The notes under the pieces were generated by a model. It ran no database searches, was not told where the DNA came from, and saw nothing but the letters and a program-made list of their open reading frames with translations. The position numbers were made by a program, and so were the translations under genes. This document shows positions 53,601-61,282 of a stretch of DNA of 64,000 nt, one piece after another (the stretch's first letter is position 1; each line of letters starts with the position of its first letter). The DNA is from Albula goreensis (taxonomy: Eukaryota > Chordata > Actinopteri > Albuliformes > Albulidae), in NCBI GenBank assembly GCA_022829145.1, contig CM040745.1:35680406-35744405 (forward strand), read 5' to 3'.

Positions 53601-56600
53601 ACCCTCCAATTTTCCGCTCTGCTGAGCAAGTGATCAGCGCTATCTCGGCAGTCATCGGTGGACGTTTCATCATGGAGGGCCGGTTGCTACCTTTGGAAAA
53701 GACCAGTAAAAGAACTGATCTCACGAGGTCCGTTCAGTCAAATGCAGCGCAGAAAGCCGCAGAACTATCACCGCATTACGAGAGAAGTGTCCGGTCGATC
53801 ACTGGACAGATTTTAGTTTTCTTAAAAAAAAAATCGTTACAAATGAAATTACACAAGTTGCGGTATGTGTGTGGCAGAAAAAAAAGACAGGGAAAAAAGA
53901 GAAAGAAAGCTGTTACCAGAATTTTTTCTCCCAGCCACAGCAAAAAGCATAAACAAAAAAAAAAAAAACCACCTTCAAGGAAAATATTATCGATGGTGAC
54001 TTTCATAAGTCACTTTGGATAAAAGTGTCTGCTAAATTCCTAATTGCAGATGTAATCTCAAAGTGACTTGGTATTTGTGGCCTAGCGGTTTCAGAAAACT
54101 GTGCTTGTACTCTGGGAAAAAAAAGCGAGAAGAAAGGTCATTTGGTCTGTCTTTAAAGCATTTCTCATAGATCAAGGGCACCTCCGAAGAAGGGACAGGA
54201 AACCCACATATAACCGGGGGACAGACTGGCCATCTTAGTCAGCCACACCAACTATTGTCGAGCTAGTACCTGCATGCTTCCATGTTTATAGTGACACAGT
54301 GCTTCGCATATGTTGCTTAACTAAATAATAAAGATAGAAGAACTGTCCTCTTTAAATGTTCAGAACTTCAAACACTGGGAAAGACCAAGAATGAAAATAT
54401 CAATAACTACGACAGGTCTCCTTTTATTAAATGTAAAATTAAAGCCTGTCTCTTGGAGCCTGAACAAAGATAAAATTTGGATCCAACTAGAAACAAAATG
54501 GTTCATGGATAAAAAATCCAAAATACATTTTTTGTAGTTTTTTCTTGTCTTCTTTTTAGTGTGGCTCCACGCACATGAAATTTTTGTGCTGGAATTTGAG
54601 CCTAATATCAGTCTTTGAGTAACACATTTGTAAATTTTCGCACCTGCTAATTAAAAGATGAACAGATAATTTTTTATAGGGTGTCCTACACTAAAAACTA
54701 TTTTCAGTGGAAATCGTCACTGAATTTTTCTTTTAGTCGAGGACTAATTTGAATCCATATCCAGGAAATTAGTCCTTATAATATTAGGTGGGTTGCATGT
54801 ATCAAAAAATTGGGCCCATGAGCCGCAAGTTTCTGATCCTTGCGCTGACGAACAGCTTAAGGGTTTTCTACTGTTTTTCAACAGGAAATAACATGTAGGC
54901 CAGACACAGAGGTAAAACAAATCTGGAAGATACAGGAGCCCAAATCTCCACATCTAGCCAATCAGCACTGTGAAGACGGAAGATGGCTTCATGTGAAAGG
55001 TTCACGCCTGGAACAAGGTTTGCCCCTTTTTTAAAAAAAAAAAAAAACAGCTGTAATCATAAACGAACAAAGTATACGAAAAGAAAAAAATACAACATAG
55101 CCTCCCTTTATATTCATTCAGTCTCTGTGATCATATCGCCCAAGGGGAAAGGCCGTCCTTAATGAAGAGCGTTTTCATGTTATCTGTTGCCGATTAAGGG
55201 AGGTTTGCCTTGCCAAAGGCTTGCATTCTCGGTGCTATAATGCGCAAAGGATTCTGGGAACTTGCCCAATTTCGAGGCCGCTCCTCGAACTAAACCCACG
55301 ACTCTTCAATCAACTATCCCCCCAGTGGACTGACACTAAGTGCAATTTCTCGTTCGTCTTTGTGCCAAGAACAATGAATGAGCATTGCTTGCCTCCAGCA
55401 TTTTTTACAATTGAGTATTCCATCCATGGGTTACCAAGGAGCAAAAATCAAGTTCCATTATTTGTGAAATGATTGTTGTATTCATGTTGCCCTTTGATTA
55501 GAGATTCTTGTTCTGAAATATCTCTGCACAAACTGCTCAGCAGCCATGAAAAAAAAGAATCATTTTCAGGGACCTTCATATGGGATACAGACACATCTTG
55601 ATGACGTGTTCTAGATGTTTAGAGCACTAAATTTGACTGTAGACAGGATTTATATGCTTTGTTTCCCACAATATCTATTAGAGTTGGAATAAATTTAAAC
55701 CTGACCAAGATGGCTGCCGAGAAGAGCCTCATTTTCATACAAAGGGTAAGACAGCTGACCATCAAATTTGCAGATTGCCAGACAGACGGACGGATGGATA
55801 GGCAGACAGACAGGTTTTGCTAACTCAAAAATACCCCACACAGAACACAAACACTATTCAAAGATGTATAATAAAAAATTACTATATTTAAGGGAAAAAA
55901 AAGAAAATGCAATTGTGGACACTACTTTCGGAAAGTTTAATCTTGGTCTTGAAAAACGTCTCCAAGGAGATTAGATGAAGTAAGTGTGCTTTACTTCATT
56001 GTATTTTATGAAACATTGACCAAGCTCAATTTCAAACACAATATTACCATACTGCTTTCAGAGCTGCTTGAGTACTGGCTGAATTCAAAACTCTGCAGTG
56101 CTTTATAGAAAATCCATAACAATGAAACTGAAGCCAAACAAATGGGTACACATAAACTATACTTTCAGAAGTAGACAAAATGCACTTTAAAAACTACTAC
56201 ATTTATAAGACATTCAAGTTTTAGTCATTTTCAGTAATGAATGACAGCTCGTAACACTCAAAAATAAAAAGTTGGACACTCAATTGTAAAAATGCTGCGT
56301 GCCTTCTAAAAGTCTGGCTTCAAGCGTCATTGAATTTCACATTAAAGCAAATGACCGGGTAATTCACCAGAGCATGGCCATTGCAAAAATTGTGATAGTT
56401 TGTCCTAAGACAAGGCAAAAAAGAGAAGTATCAACAATTTATTAATTCAGTTCCTCCAAATGAGCATTAGGTCAACAAAAAATAATTTCTGAATACCAAG
56501 AAGCAAAAATATCTGTTAATCTATAATGAATGATTTGATTTCTCATTGCAATTCCATTTTGTTCTGCACATGGAGATCCACAAGTTTCTTTTGAAATGAC

Positions 56601-57922
56601 GAGTAAATCAATATACTCAAAGTGTTCTCAAAATAAGAGGAATCAAGGCATAATATTAAATAATCATTACACAGTACAGTATAGCCGAGTTTTGTATATT
56701 TTATGAGGAAGGTTGATTAAATAATAAAATTCAAGGTTATATCAGTTGACTGAACACTATCAGCTTGCCAAAGGATTGGGATCCATACTTTGATGCTTTC
56801 CCATGTGCCTCTGTACTTGAAATGGACTTTGGTGGGAGTTACTCATTCAGTAATTCATATTAATGAGCCACAGCCCTGATTGGCTGAAAGTACATGACTG
56901 CCCAGCCCAATCAGATCAGAGGTGAGGCAACTACATAAAATGGCAGATAAAAACCTGCAAAAAGTTAATGAAATTTCATAATCAAACCAAATTAATTCAT
57001 CAACATACTAACTTATTCCATTTTAAAAAAAATGCTTGTGCATTACCAAAATATTTAATTTTATTGGCTAGAATATGACAATTCTGGTTCAATATTAAAA
57101 TGAATTGCCATGACATGAACTTCGAGGCAACAATAAAACAGACCATTCAGAACAGGAAAACTAATTAAACTCATCAATGGAAGTGTCTCAGAATTACCAT
57201 ATGTGAAACGCAATGAATAGGCAACAGACTGCAGGCTGTCACGGTATTGTTACAGAACATGAGGCGACTAAGTGAATTCTGGGAGGACGGGGTTGATTTT
57301 GCTAATTTGTTCCCTTTCGCCCTTCCCTCACTCAACAGTCGGTTTCCAACATGAAAATGTAAGCAAACCAAAAAGATGCCCATTATCCTAAATGAAGAAT
57401 GTCATTTTCCCGCCCCTCCAAGATTCTGTCAGCATTCCCGTCATGACATGGCAATATAATGACATGCAAATTCTATTCATTATTCCATACACAGAGGAAA
57501 AGGCATTCAACCCGCTTTTCAATGAAAGCATTCACAAGATGGCTTTAATGTCTCCCCTCTCAAAATGACCAAGTACCCATCCATCCATCCTGCTTACTGA
57601 GTAACTTTTTAAACCATTGCAATTTAATAACAGTTTTGCATGATCGTCAGTATCTACAAATAACTAACAGGAATTAAGTGGACAAACTGTACATTTATTC
57701 ATTTTTATGAAAAGCTGTTTTGAGATTCTTAAAAGCACCCATTGACGCTTCTTTGTTGTCTTTATTTACTTTTTATCAGTGACTTTCACTGCCTGGAAGA
57801 GCACATTTACTCACTCCGATTTTCCGCTTCGCACAAATGATGTCATTCATATGGTCGAGGGGGACGGGGGGTGACCTGTCCACACGTGCGACGCTCACCT
57901 GCTTCATGTAGGCGTAGCACAT

Positions 57923-57958
<36 letters not shown>

Positions 57959-60278
57959 ACGGGGTCCGATGGGGTTCACGTGGCCCCAGTATTCCTCGTT
58001 CTGGGGGTGCACTTCTGGGTCTGTGAGGGGTGGAAGAAACAAGAGTCAGGATGTGAAGTATACCTTTATTATCTATAACCCAGAGGTCATAGGGTTGTCC
58101 AGCTCAAACAACTACTGGTTTATGTTTACGTCAGAACAAGCAACCAATTTATAAATTTATCCTAAGCCATAGGAGGATGAGTTCTCCCCTCTCAAGTCTG
58201 GTTCCCCCAAGGTCTCTTCTTATCTGCTCCATATAGTGTTTCCGGTTGGTGGTTTCACTTAGGGTGTTTTTTCTGGCCATTAGAGCCTTATGCTTTATTT
58301 TTTTGGTCTAAAAGCGGGGTCTATCTTAAAATATACTGTGGTAACTGTTTGGGAAGTGGGCTATACAAATACAATTGATCTGGTCCAGACCCAAGAGAGA
58401 AGGTTAGTTAACTGTGAAACAGATTGATTCAATCAGCAGTGAGAAACAGTTGAGAAACAGGAGAAACAGGTGAGAAACCAGGACGGCGGGCTGAGGGTAC
58501 ATTACTGTCCGGATGCTGCTCCCGCAGGTGTTAACGAGGTTAACCGTAAGTTAACGAGGCGCAAAGCCTGGAGAAGCAGGGCTGCACGAGCGAGCCGGAT
58601 CGCCCCTGGGGGTGTACGGGTGTGGAATTGTGGGAGCGAGCTGGCCGAGCTGCATGTTTCATCGTGTGACGGGGTGTCAATAACCGTGGCAGAAATAAAC
58701 AGCTCGGAGGCTTTAATCAGTATCCCCTGGGATGGAGTGGATCTCTGAGCCTTTTTGCCGCCTTTCTGCCCCTCCTCACCCTCCCTCACCCCCCCCCCCC
58801 CCCCCGCCCCATGAGCTAAGCGCACACGCCAGCGCTGCTCTCCCAGGTTAGTTTCTTCGTTTTGTCAAAAAAAGGCCGTCATGAGAAGAGAAAAAAATAC
58901 AAGTAGAATGCTTGAATGAGTAAATGTCGAAGGACATGCATTGAGAAAGTAATGTAAACAACAAAAAAAAAAACAAAGAAAATAATTCCGTTCACGGCAC
59001 TGGCCGAGCCTAGCTCCGCATACTGTATTGTTCGATGCGCACAGTGAACTAAATTACTTCCTCCCAGACAAGGACTGATGCTGCAAAGAAATTATACATT
59101 TACATAAAACATTCCCCATATGAACATGGTGAATTATGTGCCTCTTGAGGCCGACTAAAAATATACTGTAGTTTATTACATTTGTGTAACCAAGTGGAGC
59201 AATGCACGCCTGACCAAAAAAACCCCATCCCAAACACACATCATTTCAAGTTATTCACGAAGAGCACGCAGTCGAACTCTGCGACTGTGAGTGGAGGAGA
59301 TAAGGCTGAGCTTGAGGGTTCTCCATCATCAGTCAAGTCTCCTGTATGGGAACATTGCAGCTTCCCAGCTGACTATAATAATAGCCCATTCCCCACACAA
59401 ATAACAGTGCAATGTCTGATAAGGTTTACGTAATCTCGTTCCCACAGCCAATGTCATTCCGTTATTCAAACTTGTCGTTAAATTCCCCAAACAAGGTGTC
59501 CAAGGTGGAAAATAGCATGACTAAAATAATAATAAAAAAAGAAAAATTATTTCAAGCTACTGAAAAAGATGGTAAGATGGTCCCTTTGCTAAATCATGAC
59601 ACAAGCTTTATAATTTGTCAACGGCAAAAGAAAATATACAGCAAAAAATATGAATGTACAAATATGGATCACAGACGCTAAAATGGCTGACATACTGTCA
59701 AGATACTGCAAAGCTAAAGCTGTCACTCGCAAGCATAAATAAAGCCAAAATAGACCATTAGAGACATGAATAAGAGCGTCACGCAGAGTTGCTGACCTAC
59801 TTAGAAAAGCATAGCCGTCTGCAACATAACTGTGAGCCATGTGCCTTTTCATTCATATGTATTAACTTTTATTTATTTTATTACTCATTTCAATGTGTTT
59901 GTACACAACCGAATGTTGAAGGGTACATAGGCCCAGAGGAAATGGAACCAACACAGTTAAGAAAGGGAACAATGTTGATAGTTGACGTACTACTCCTCTA
60001 TAAACATTGATGTATCAAAGTAGGGAAAACTTGAATTAAAAAAAAAAAAAGTTCATAAAAAAAAAAAAAAAAAAACTTCTGGATTGCTTTTATTCTGTTT
60101 GAAAGAAAATCCACAGAGGTATACAGCAGCTGAGTCATATTTCTGTGTTGGTTTGTTTAGTTTGCATACTGCAGTTTATTGAGGGTAATTAATCATTGTG
60201 TTGAGTAATAAATAAGGTTTTTTTTTCCCCACTGAAAATTGGTCAAACTATAATCCCAAAACCAAGGTATGAATGAAC

Positions 60279-60309
<31 letters not shown>

Positions 60310-61282
60310 TGTGTCTATGTGTCTCTGTCTATCATATATCTATTCACAAATGTGAATGCAATCATAGTCTTGAAATACATTTTTTGTGAGCGTTCGGTTA
60401 GTAATAACTCAATATGGGATGAATATGTTTGTGTTTCTGGAGGGGAAGGGGAATAAAGAGTGATGCTCATATGTATTGTCTTTGTTATCTGTATCATAAT
60501 GCTTTAGCAACACAAGATTCTCTTGTCATGCCAATAAAGAACATTTTGAACTTGTATTTGATTTTGAGAGAGAGGGGGGAGAGGGAGAGGGAAGGAGGGA
60601 GGGAAGGGTTGTGATCTGGAGTGATCCACTGGTGCACTTGGTGAGTGTCCCTCAAACTCAGGCCTGGGGACCCAATGTACTGGTTTTCATACTGGTTTTC
60701 ATTCCAACCATACTTGTGTAACGGGGCAAGATCTCCAGCAGGTTAGGAGTAACTACAGCTGTTGTTAGTCACACCACACAATTCTATGTTTGCCTCAAGC
60801 TAAAGACCATGGTCTCTAGCCAAGGGTGATGGCTCCTCACCACAACCACATCTAATGGGTACCCAACCTGGCTCAAGCTAGGCAGCCAATTTGGCCATGA
60901 CATTAACCCTCACCTTGTTACATAAATAGTCGTTAGAGTAAAGTACAGTAAGATGAAGTCCAAAGTTATTGCTTACAGTTACAGCATTGCGATGTTCATT
61001 CAGACCTAGAGCTGTTGTGGTTCACACATAGGCATGCGCATGCACACACGCTCACATGCACAGACACACACACACACACACACACATGCCCCGTAATGAG
61101 ATTCTAAGGGTGTGCATGGCATGCACCGAAATCTGATATCGATTCCAAGCAGCAAGGGTTTTGATGGTGGAGATGGATAAAGGTGCCCCAGGGAAATCTG
61201 GGATATGAAGTCTCTCTCTTACCTCCGTATACCTCAGATGTGGATGCAAGCAGGAGACGGGCACCGACACGCTTGGCCAACC
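24559..61282 (-). CDS. uxs1: uxs1, UDP-glucuronate decarboxylase 1 (UDP-xylose synthase), C-terminal eight exons
   Basis: The product converts UDP-glucuronate to UDP-xylose and CO2 with bound NAD. It is a short-chain dehydrogenase/reductase-family enzyme, known as a type II membrane protein of the ER/Golgi, and UDP-xylose starts the linker of proteoglycan chains. Coding exons on the minus strand, in transcript order, are 61282-61223, 58020-57899, 43490-43371, 40621-40578, 27337-27277, 26213-26156, 25389-25286 and 24690-24559. All seven introns are GT-AG and phases join without a break, giving 232 codons plus stop. Visible motifs are STSEVYG, the catalytic YDEGK (YxxxK), [13 protein letters not shown] and the C-terminal basic tail [14 protein letters not shown]. 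The vertebrate protein is about 420 residues, so roughly 190 N-terminal residues (membrane anchor, GxxGxxG NAD site) lie beyond the right edge. No stop or frameshift is seen, so the gene looks functional. Confidence 0.97.
24691..25285 (-). other. uxs1: uxs1 last intron
   Basis: 595-bp GT-AG intron with a GTGGGT donor. About a third of it is the 32-bp minisatellite beginning just past the donor. The remainder is unremarkable. Confidence 0.9.
25083..25270 (-). repeat. 32-bp minisatellite beside a uxs1 5' splice site
   Basis: On the plus strand GTAATGGTGACTGTGTG recurs at 25105, 25137, 25169, 25201 and 25231 (spacing 32, 32, 32, 30), with partial units at each end. Units vary by ATGTAAT/ATGTGAT and similar changes. 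The array ends about 15 bases from the donor at 25285, so it lies next to splice-site sequence in the pre-mRNA. Confidence 0.95.
25286..25389 (-). CDS. uxs1: uxs1 exon encoding [20 protein letters not shown]...
   Basis: 104 nt with a CGCCCGTAG acceptor and a GTGGGT donor. Two leading bases complete a Val codon, so the joined protein reads [10 protein letters not shown] where I recall LVGSGSEIQF in mammals. [22 protein letters not shown] is the conserved SDR-epimerase C-terminal segment. A 32-bp minisatellite starts only about 15 bases past the donor. Confidence 0.97.
25390..26155 (-). other. uxs1: uxs1 intron (766 bp)
   Basis: GT-AG intron. It contains an A/G-rich stretch at about 25915-26090 (pyrimidine-rich in the transcript) and no other recognised element. 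Confidence 0.9.
26156..26213 (-). CDS. uxs1: uxs1 exon encoding [19 protein letters not shown]
   Basis: 58 nt with a CCCTGCAG-like acceptor (TCCTGCAG) and a GTAAGT donor. It comprises 19 codons plus one base of the next codon. [12 protein letters not shown] is a well-conserved UXS1 stretch. Confidence 0.96.
26214..27276 (-). other. uxs1: uxs1 intron (1,063 bp)
   Basis: GT-AG intron with a GTAAGT donor and a TCCTGCAG acceptor. I recognise no repeat or nested gene in it. Confidence 0.9.
27277..27337 (-). CDS. uxs1: uxs1 exon encoding [20 protein letters not shown]
   Basis: 61 nt. The acceptor ends ATCTGCAG and the donor is GTAAGT. One leading T completes the Ser codon of the preceding exon, then 20 full codons follow. 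It matches the vertebrate UXS1 segment closely. Confidence 0.97.
28970..29330. promoter_or_regulatory. CpG-dense intronic patch
   Basis: Roughly thirty CpG dinucleotides occur in about 330 bp, including CGCGG and GCGCG clusters, surrounded by AT-rich intron. The density suggests an unmethylated or conserved element, but no regulatory role can be shown from sequence alone. Confidence 0.3.
31640..31796 (-). mobile_element. tRNA-derived SINE, diverged
   Basis: On the minus strand the head GGGCAGTCTGTAGTCTAGTG and GGCTAAGGTATATGACTGGG resembles a tRNA-derived promoter (A-box-like TCTAGTGGCTAAGG, B-box-like GGTTTAAGCCCC). The tail contains AAGTCACTTTGGATTAAAGA, a diverged form of the TTGGATAAAAGCGTCTGCTAA tail common in teleost SINEs. 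No clear target duplication was seen. Confidence 0.75.
32505..32939. mobile_element. hAT-type MITE with intact 8-bp target-site duplication
   Basis: The 435-bp element begins CAGAGGTCTTCAACG and ends TTGAAGATCCACG, an imperfect terminal inverted repeat. It is flanked by TTCTAGAG (32497-32504) and TTCTAGAA (32940-32947), an 8-bp duplication with one difference, as hAT insertion produces. Subterminal TACCCC and GGACCCCCTGCAATAAC words resemble known vertebrate nonautonomous hAT elements. The interior is AT-rich and noncoding. It sits in the uxs1 13-kb intron. Confidence 0.85.
35541..35600. repeat. (CT)n(AC)n compound microsatellite
   Basis: A CT run of about nine units passes directly into about 21 AC units. 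It lies in the large uxs1 intron. Confidence 0.98.
38336..38357 (+). repeat. Short-loop G-quadruplex motif
   Basis: The plus strand has G runs of 5, 3, 5 and 5 with loops T, T and CT. It is on the template strand with respect to uxs1 transcription. Such short loops predict a stable quadruplex. Confidence 0.8.
40578..40621 (-). CDS. uxs1: uxs1 44-nt exon encoding [14 protein letters not shown](S)
   Basis: A very short exon between a TTTTTAG acceptor and a GTAAGC donor. It starts on a codon boundary and ends with AG of a Ser codon completed by the next exon. QTRAFQYV is the conserved block that follows the substrate segment in UXS1. It is the only sequence between 27338 and 43370 that supplies this block in the right phase. 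Confidence 0.96.
42224..42271 (+). repeat. (GGGGAC)n hexamer repeat with G-quadruplex potential
   Basis: After GGGGT, five or more near-perfect GGGGAC units follow with one GGGACA variant. At least five G4 runs with 2-nt loops lie on the plus strand, which is the template for uxs1. Confidence 0.9.
43178..43301 (-). repeat. 33-bp minisatellite, four units, near a uxs1 5' splice site
   Basis: The plus-strand word GTAGCGTGTGCTAACTTTGA recurs with changes at 43179, 43211, 43244 and 43277 (spacing 32, 33, 33), with GACTGTGGAGCA between copies. It lies about 70 bases downstream of the donor at 43370 in transcript direction. Confidence 0.9.
43371..43490 (-). CDS. uxs1: uxs1 exon encoding [20 protein letters not shown]...
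   Basis: 120 nt, exactly 40 codons, with a GCACAG acceptor and a GTAAGC donor. It carries the substrate-binding segment [18 protein letters not shown] and [11 protein letters not shown]. From memory, mammalian UXS1 reads NTFGPR here, so the Ser may be a fish-lineage difference. A 33-bp minisatellite lies about 70 bases into the downstream intron. Confidence 0.98.
51729..51772 (-). mobile_element. SINE-tail fragment
   Basis: The minus strand reads TGTAAGTCAGTCTAGATAAG then AGTCTCCCCTAAATTAATGT, a diverged copy of the TGTAAGTCGCTCTGGATAAG tail found in many fish SINEs. No head is recognisable. Confidence 0.65.
51799..51986 (+). repeat. 93-bp tandem duplication
   Basis: Two copies start near 51804 and 51897. 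Both contain GATTAAAAxGCAAAAGTT, TTTCTAGGCTAATTTGTATC and CTCATTATTCTTAAA, with roughly ten differences. Confidence 0.9.
53995..54118 (+). mobile_element. SINE fragments
   Basis: 54007-54038 reads AGTCACTTTGGATAAAAGTG then TCTGCTAAATT, the characteristic teleost SINE tail. About 30 bases on, TGGCCTAGCGGTTTCAGAAA resembles a tRNA-derived head with an A-box-like motif. Together they look like the tail of one copy next to the head of another, both decayed. Confidence 0.65.
57899..58020 (-). CDS. uxs1: uxs1 exon with the catalytic YxxxK
   Basis: 122 nt between a CCCCTCACAG acceptor and a GTGAGC donor. It encodes [20 protein letters not shown], then [21 protein letters not shown] and K of YDEGK are the SDR proton-transfer pair. 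The exon ends on a codon boundary. It is GC-rich relative to the flanking introns, as expected for a constrained exon. Confidence 0.98.
58160..58380 (+). mobile_element. Decayed teleost interspersed repeat, class unresolved
   Basis: The text TCTGGTTCCCCCAAGGTCTC, a later TAGGGTGTTTTTTCTGGCCA and the ending CTATACAAATACAATTGATC match a 3'-end pattern recurrent in fish genomes (consensus like GGTTCCTCCAAGGTTTCTTC ... CTATATAAATAAAATTGA). I cannot assign it to a named family. Confidence 0.45.
58789..58805. repeat. Homopolymer C run (17)
   Basis: Seventeen consecutive C bases, broken by one G and followed by CCCC. Length is likely polymorphic or error-prone in sequencing. Confidence 0.95.
60281..60309. 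repeat. (GA)n microsatellite
   Basis: About 14 GA units passing into GTGTGT. A second imperfect GA/GGGA tract lies at about 60565-60608. Confidence 0.95.
61062..61086. repeat. (CA)n microsatellite
   Basis: About 12 CA units, preceded by imperfect CACA/TGCA repeats. Confidence 0.95.
61223..61282 (-). CDS. uxs1: uxs1 exon encoding [19 protein letters not shown]
   Basis: 60 nt. The acceptor is pyrimidine-rich, ending CCTCCTAG, and the donor is GTAAGA. It begins with two bases finishing a Gly codon and ends with the G of an Asp codon completed by the next exon. It carries the Ser/Thr segment (STSE) that forms part of the SDR catalytic triad. It is the first uxs1 exon present in the window. Confidence 0.96.

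Larger units (their letters stand above)
43491..57898 (-). other. uxs1: uxs1 largest intron (14.4 kb)
   Basis: GT-AG intron. It holds a 19-base A run (45241-45259), a CpG-dense patch at about 45590-45740, SINE fragments (51729-51772, 53995-54118), a 93-bp tandem duplication (51799-51986), short perfect hairpins (43925-43946; 49384-49401) and small GACA/GATA and CATC repeats. The longest frame (53534-54022) is lysine-rich from A runs and has no recognisable domain. No nested gene is supported. Confidence 0.85.
58021..61222 (-). other. uxs1: uxs1 intron (3.2 kb)
   Basis: GT-AG intron. It contains an interspersed-repeat fragment (58160-58380), a 17-base C run (58789-58805), A runs (60039-60076), a GA microsatellite (60281-60309), a possible hAT-like terminal stretch near 60645 (CCCTCAAACTCAGGCCTGGG) and a CA microsatellite (61062-61086). 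No nested gene is supported. Confidence 0.85.

Noticed and set aside
53534..54022. 162-codon plus-strand frame
   Set aside because: Its second half is lysine-rich from A runs, it runs into a SINE tail, and no domain is recognisable.
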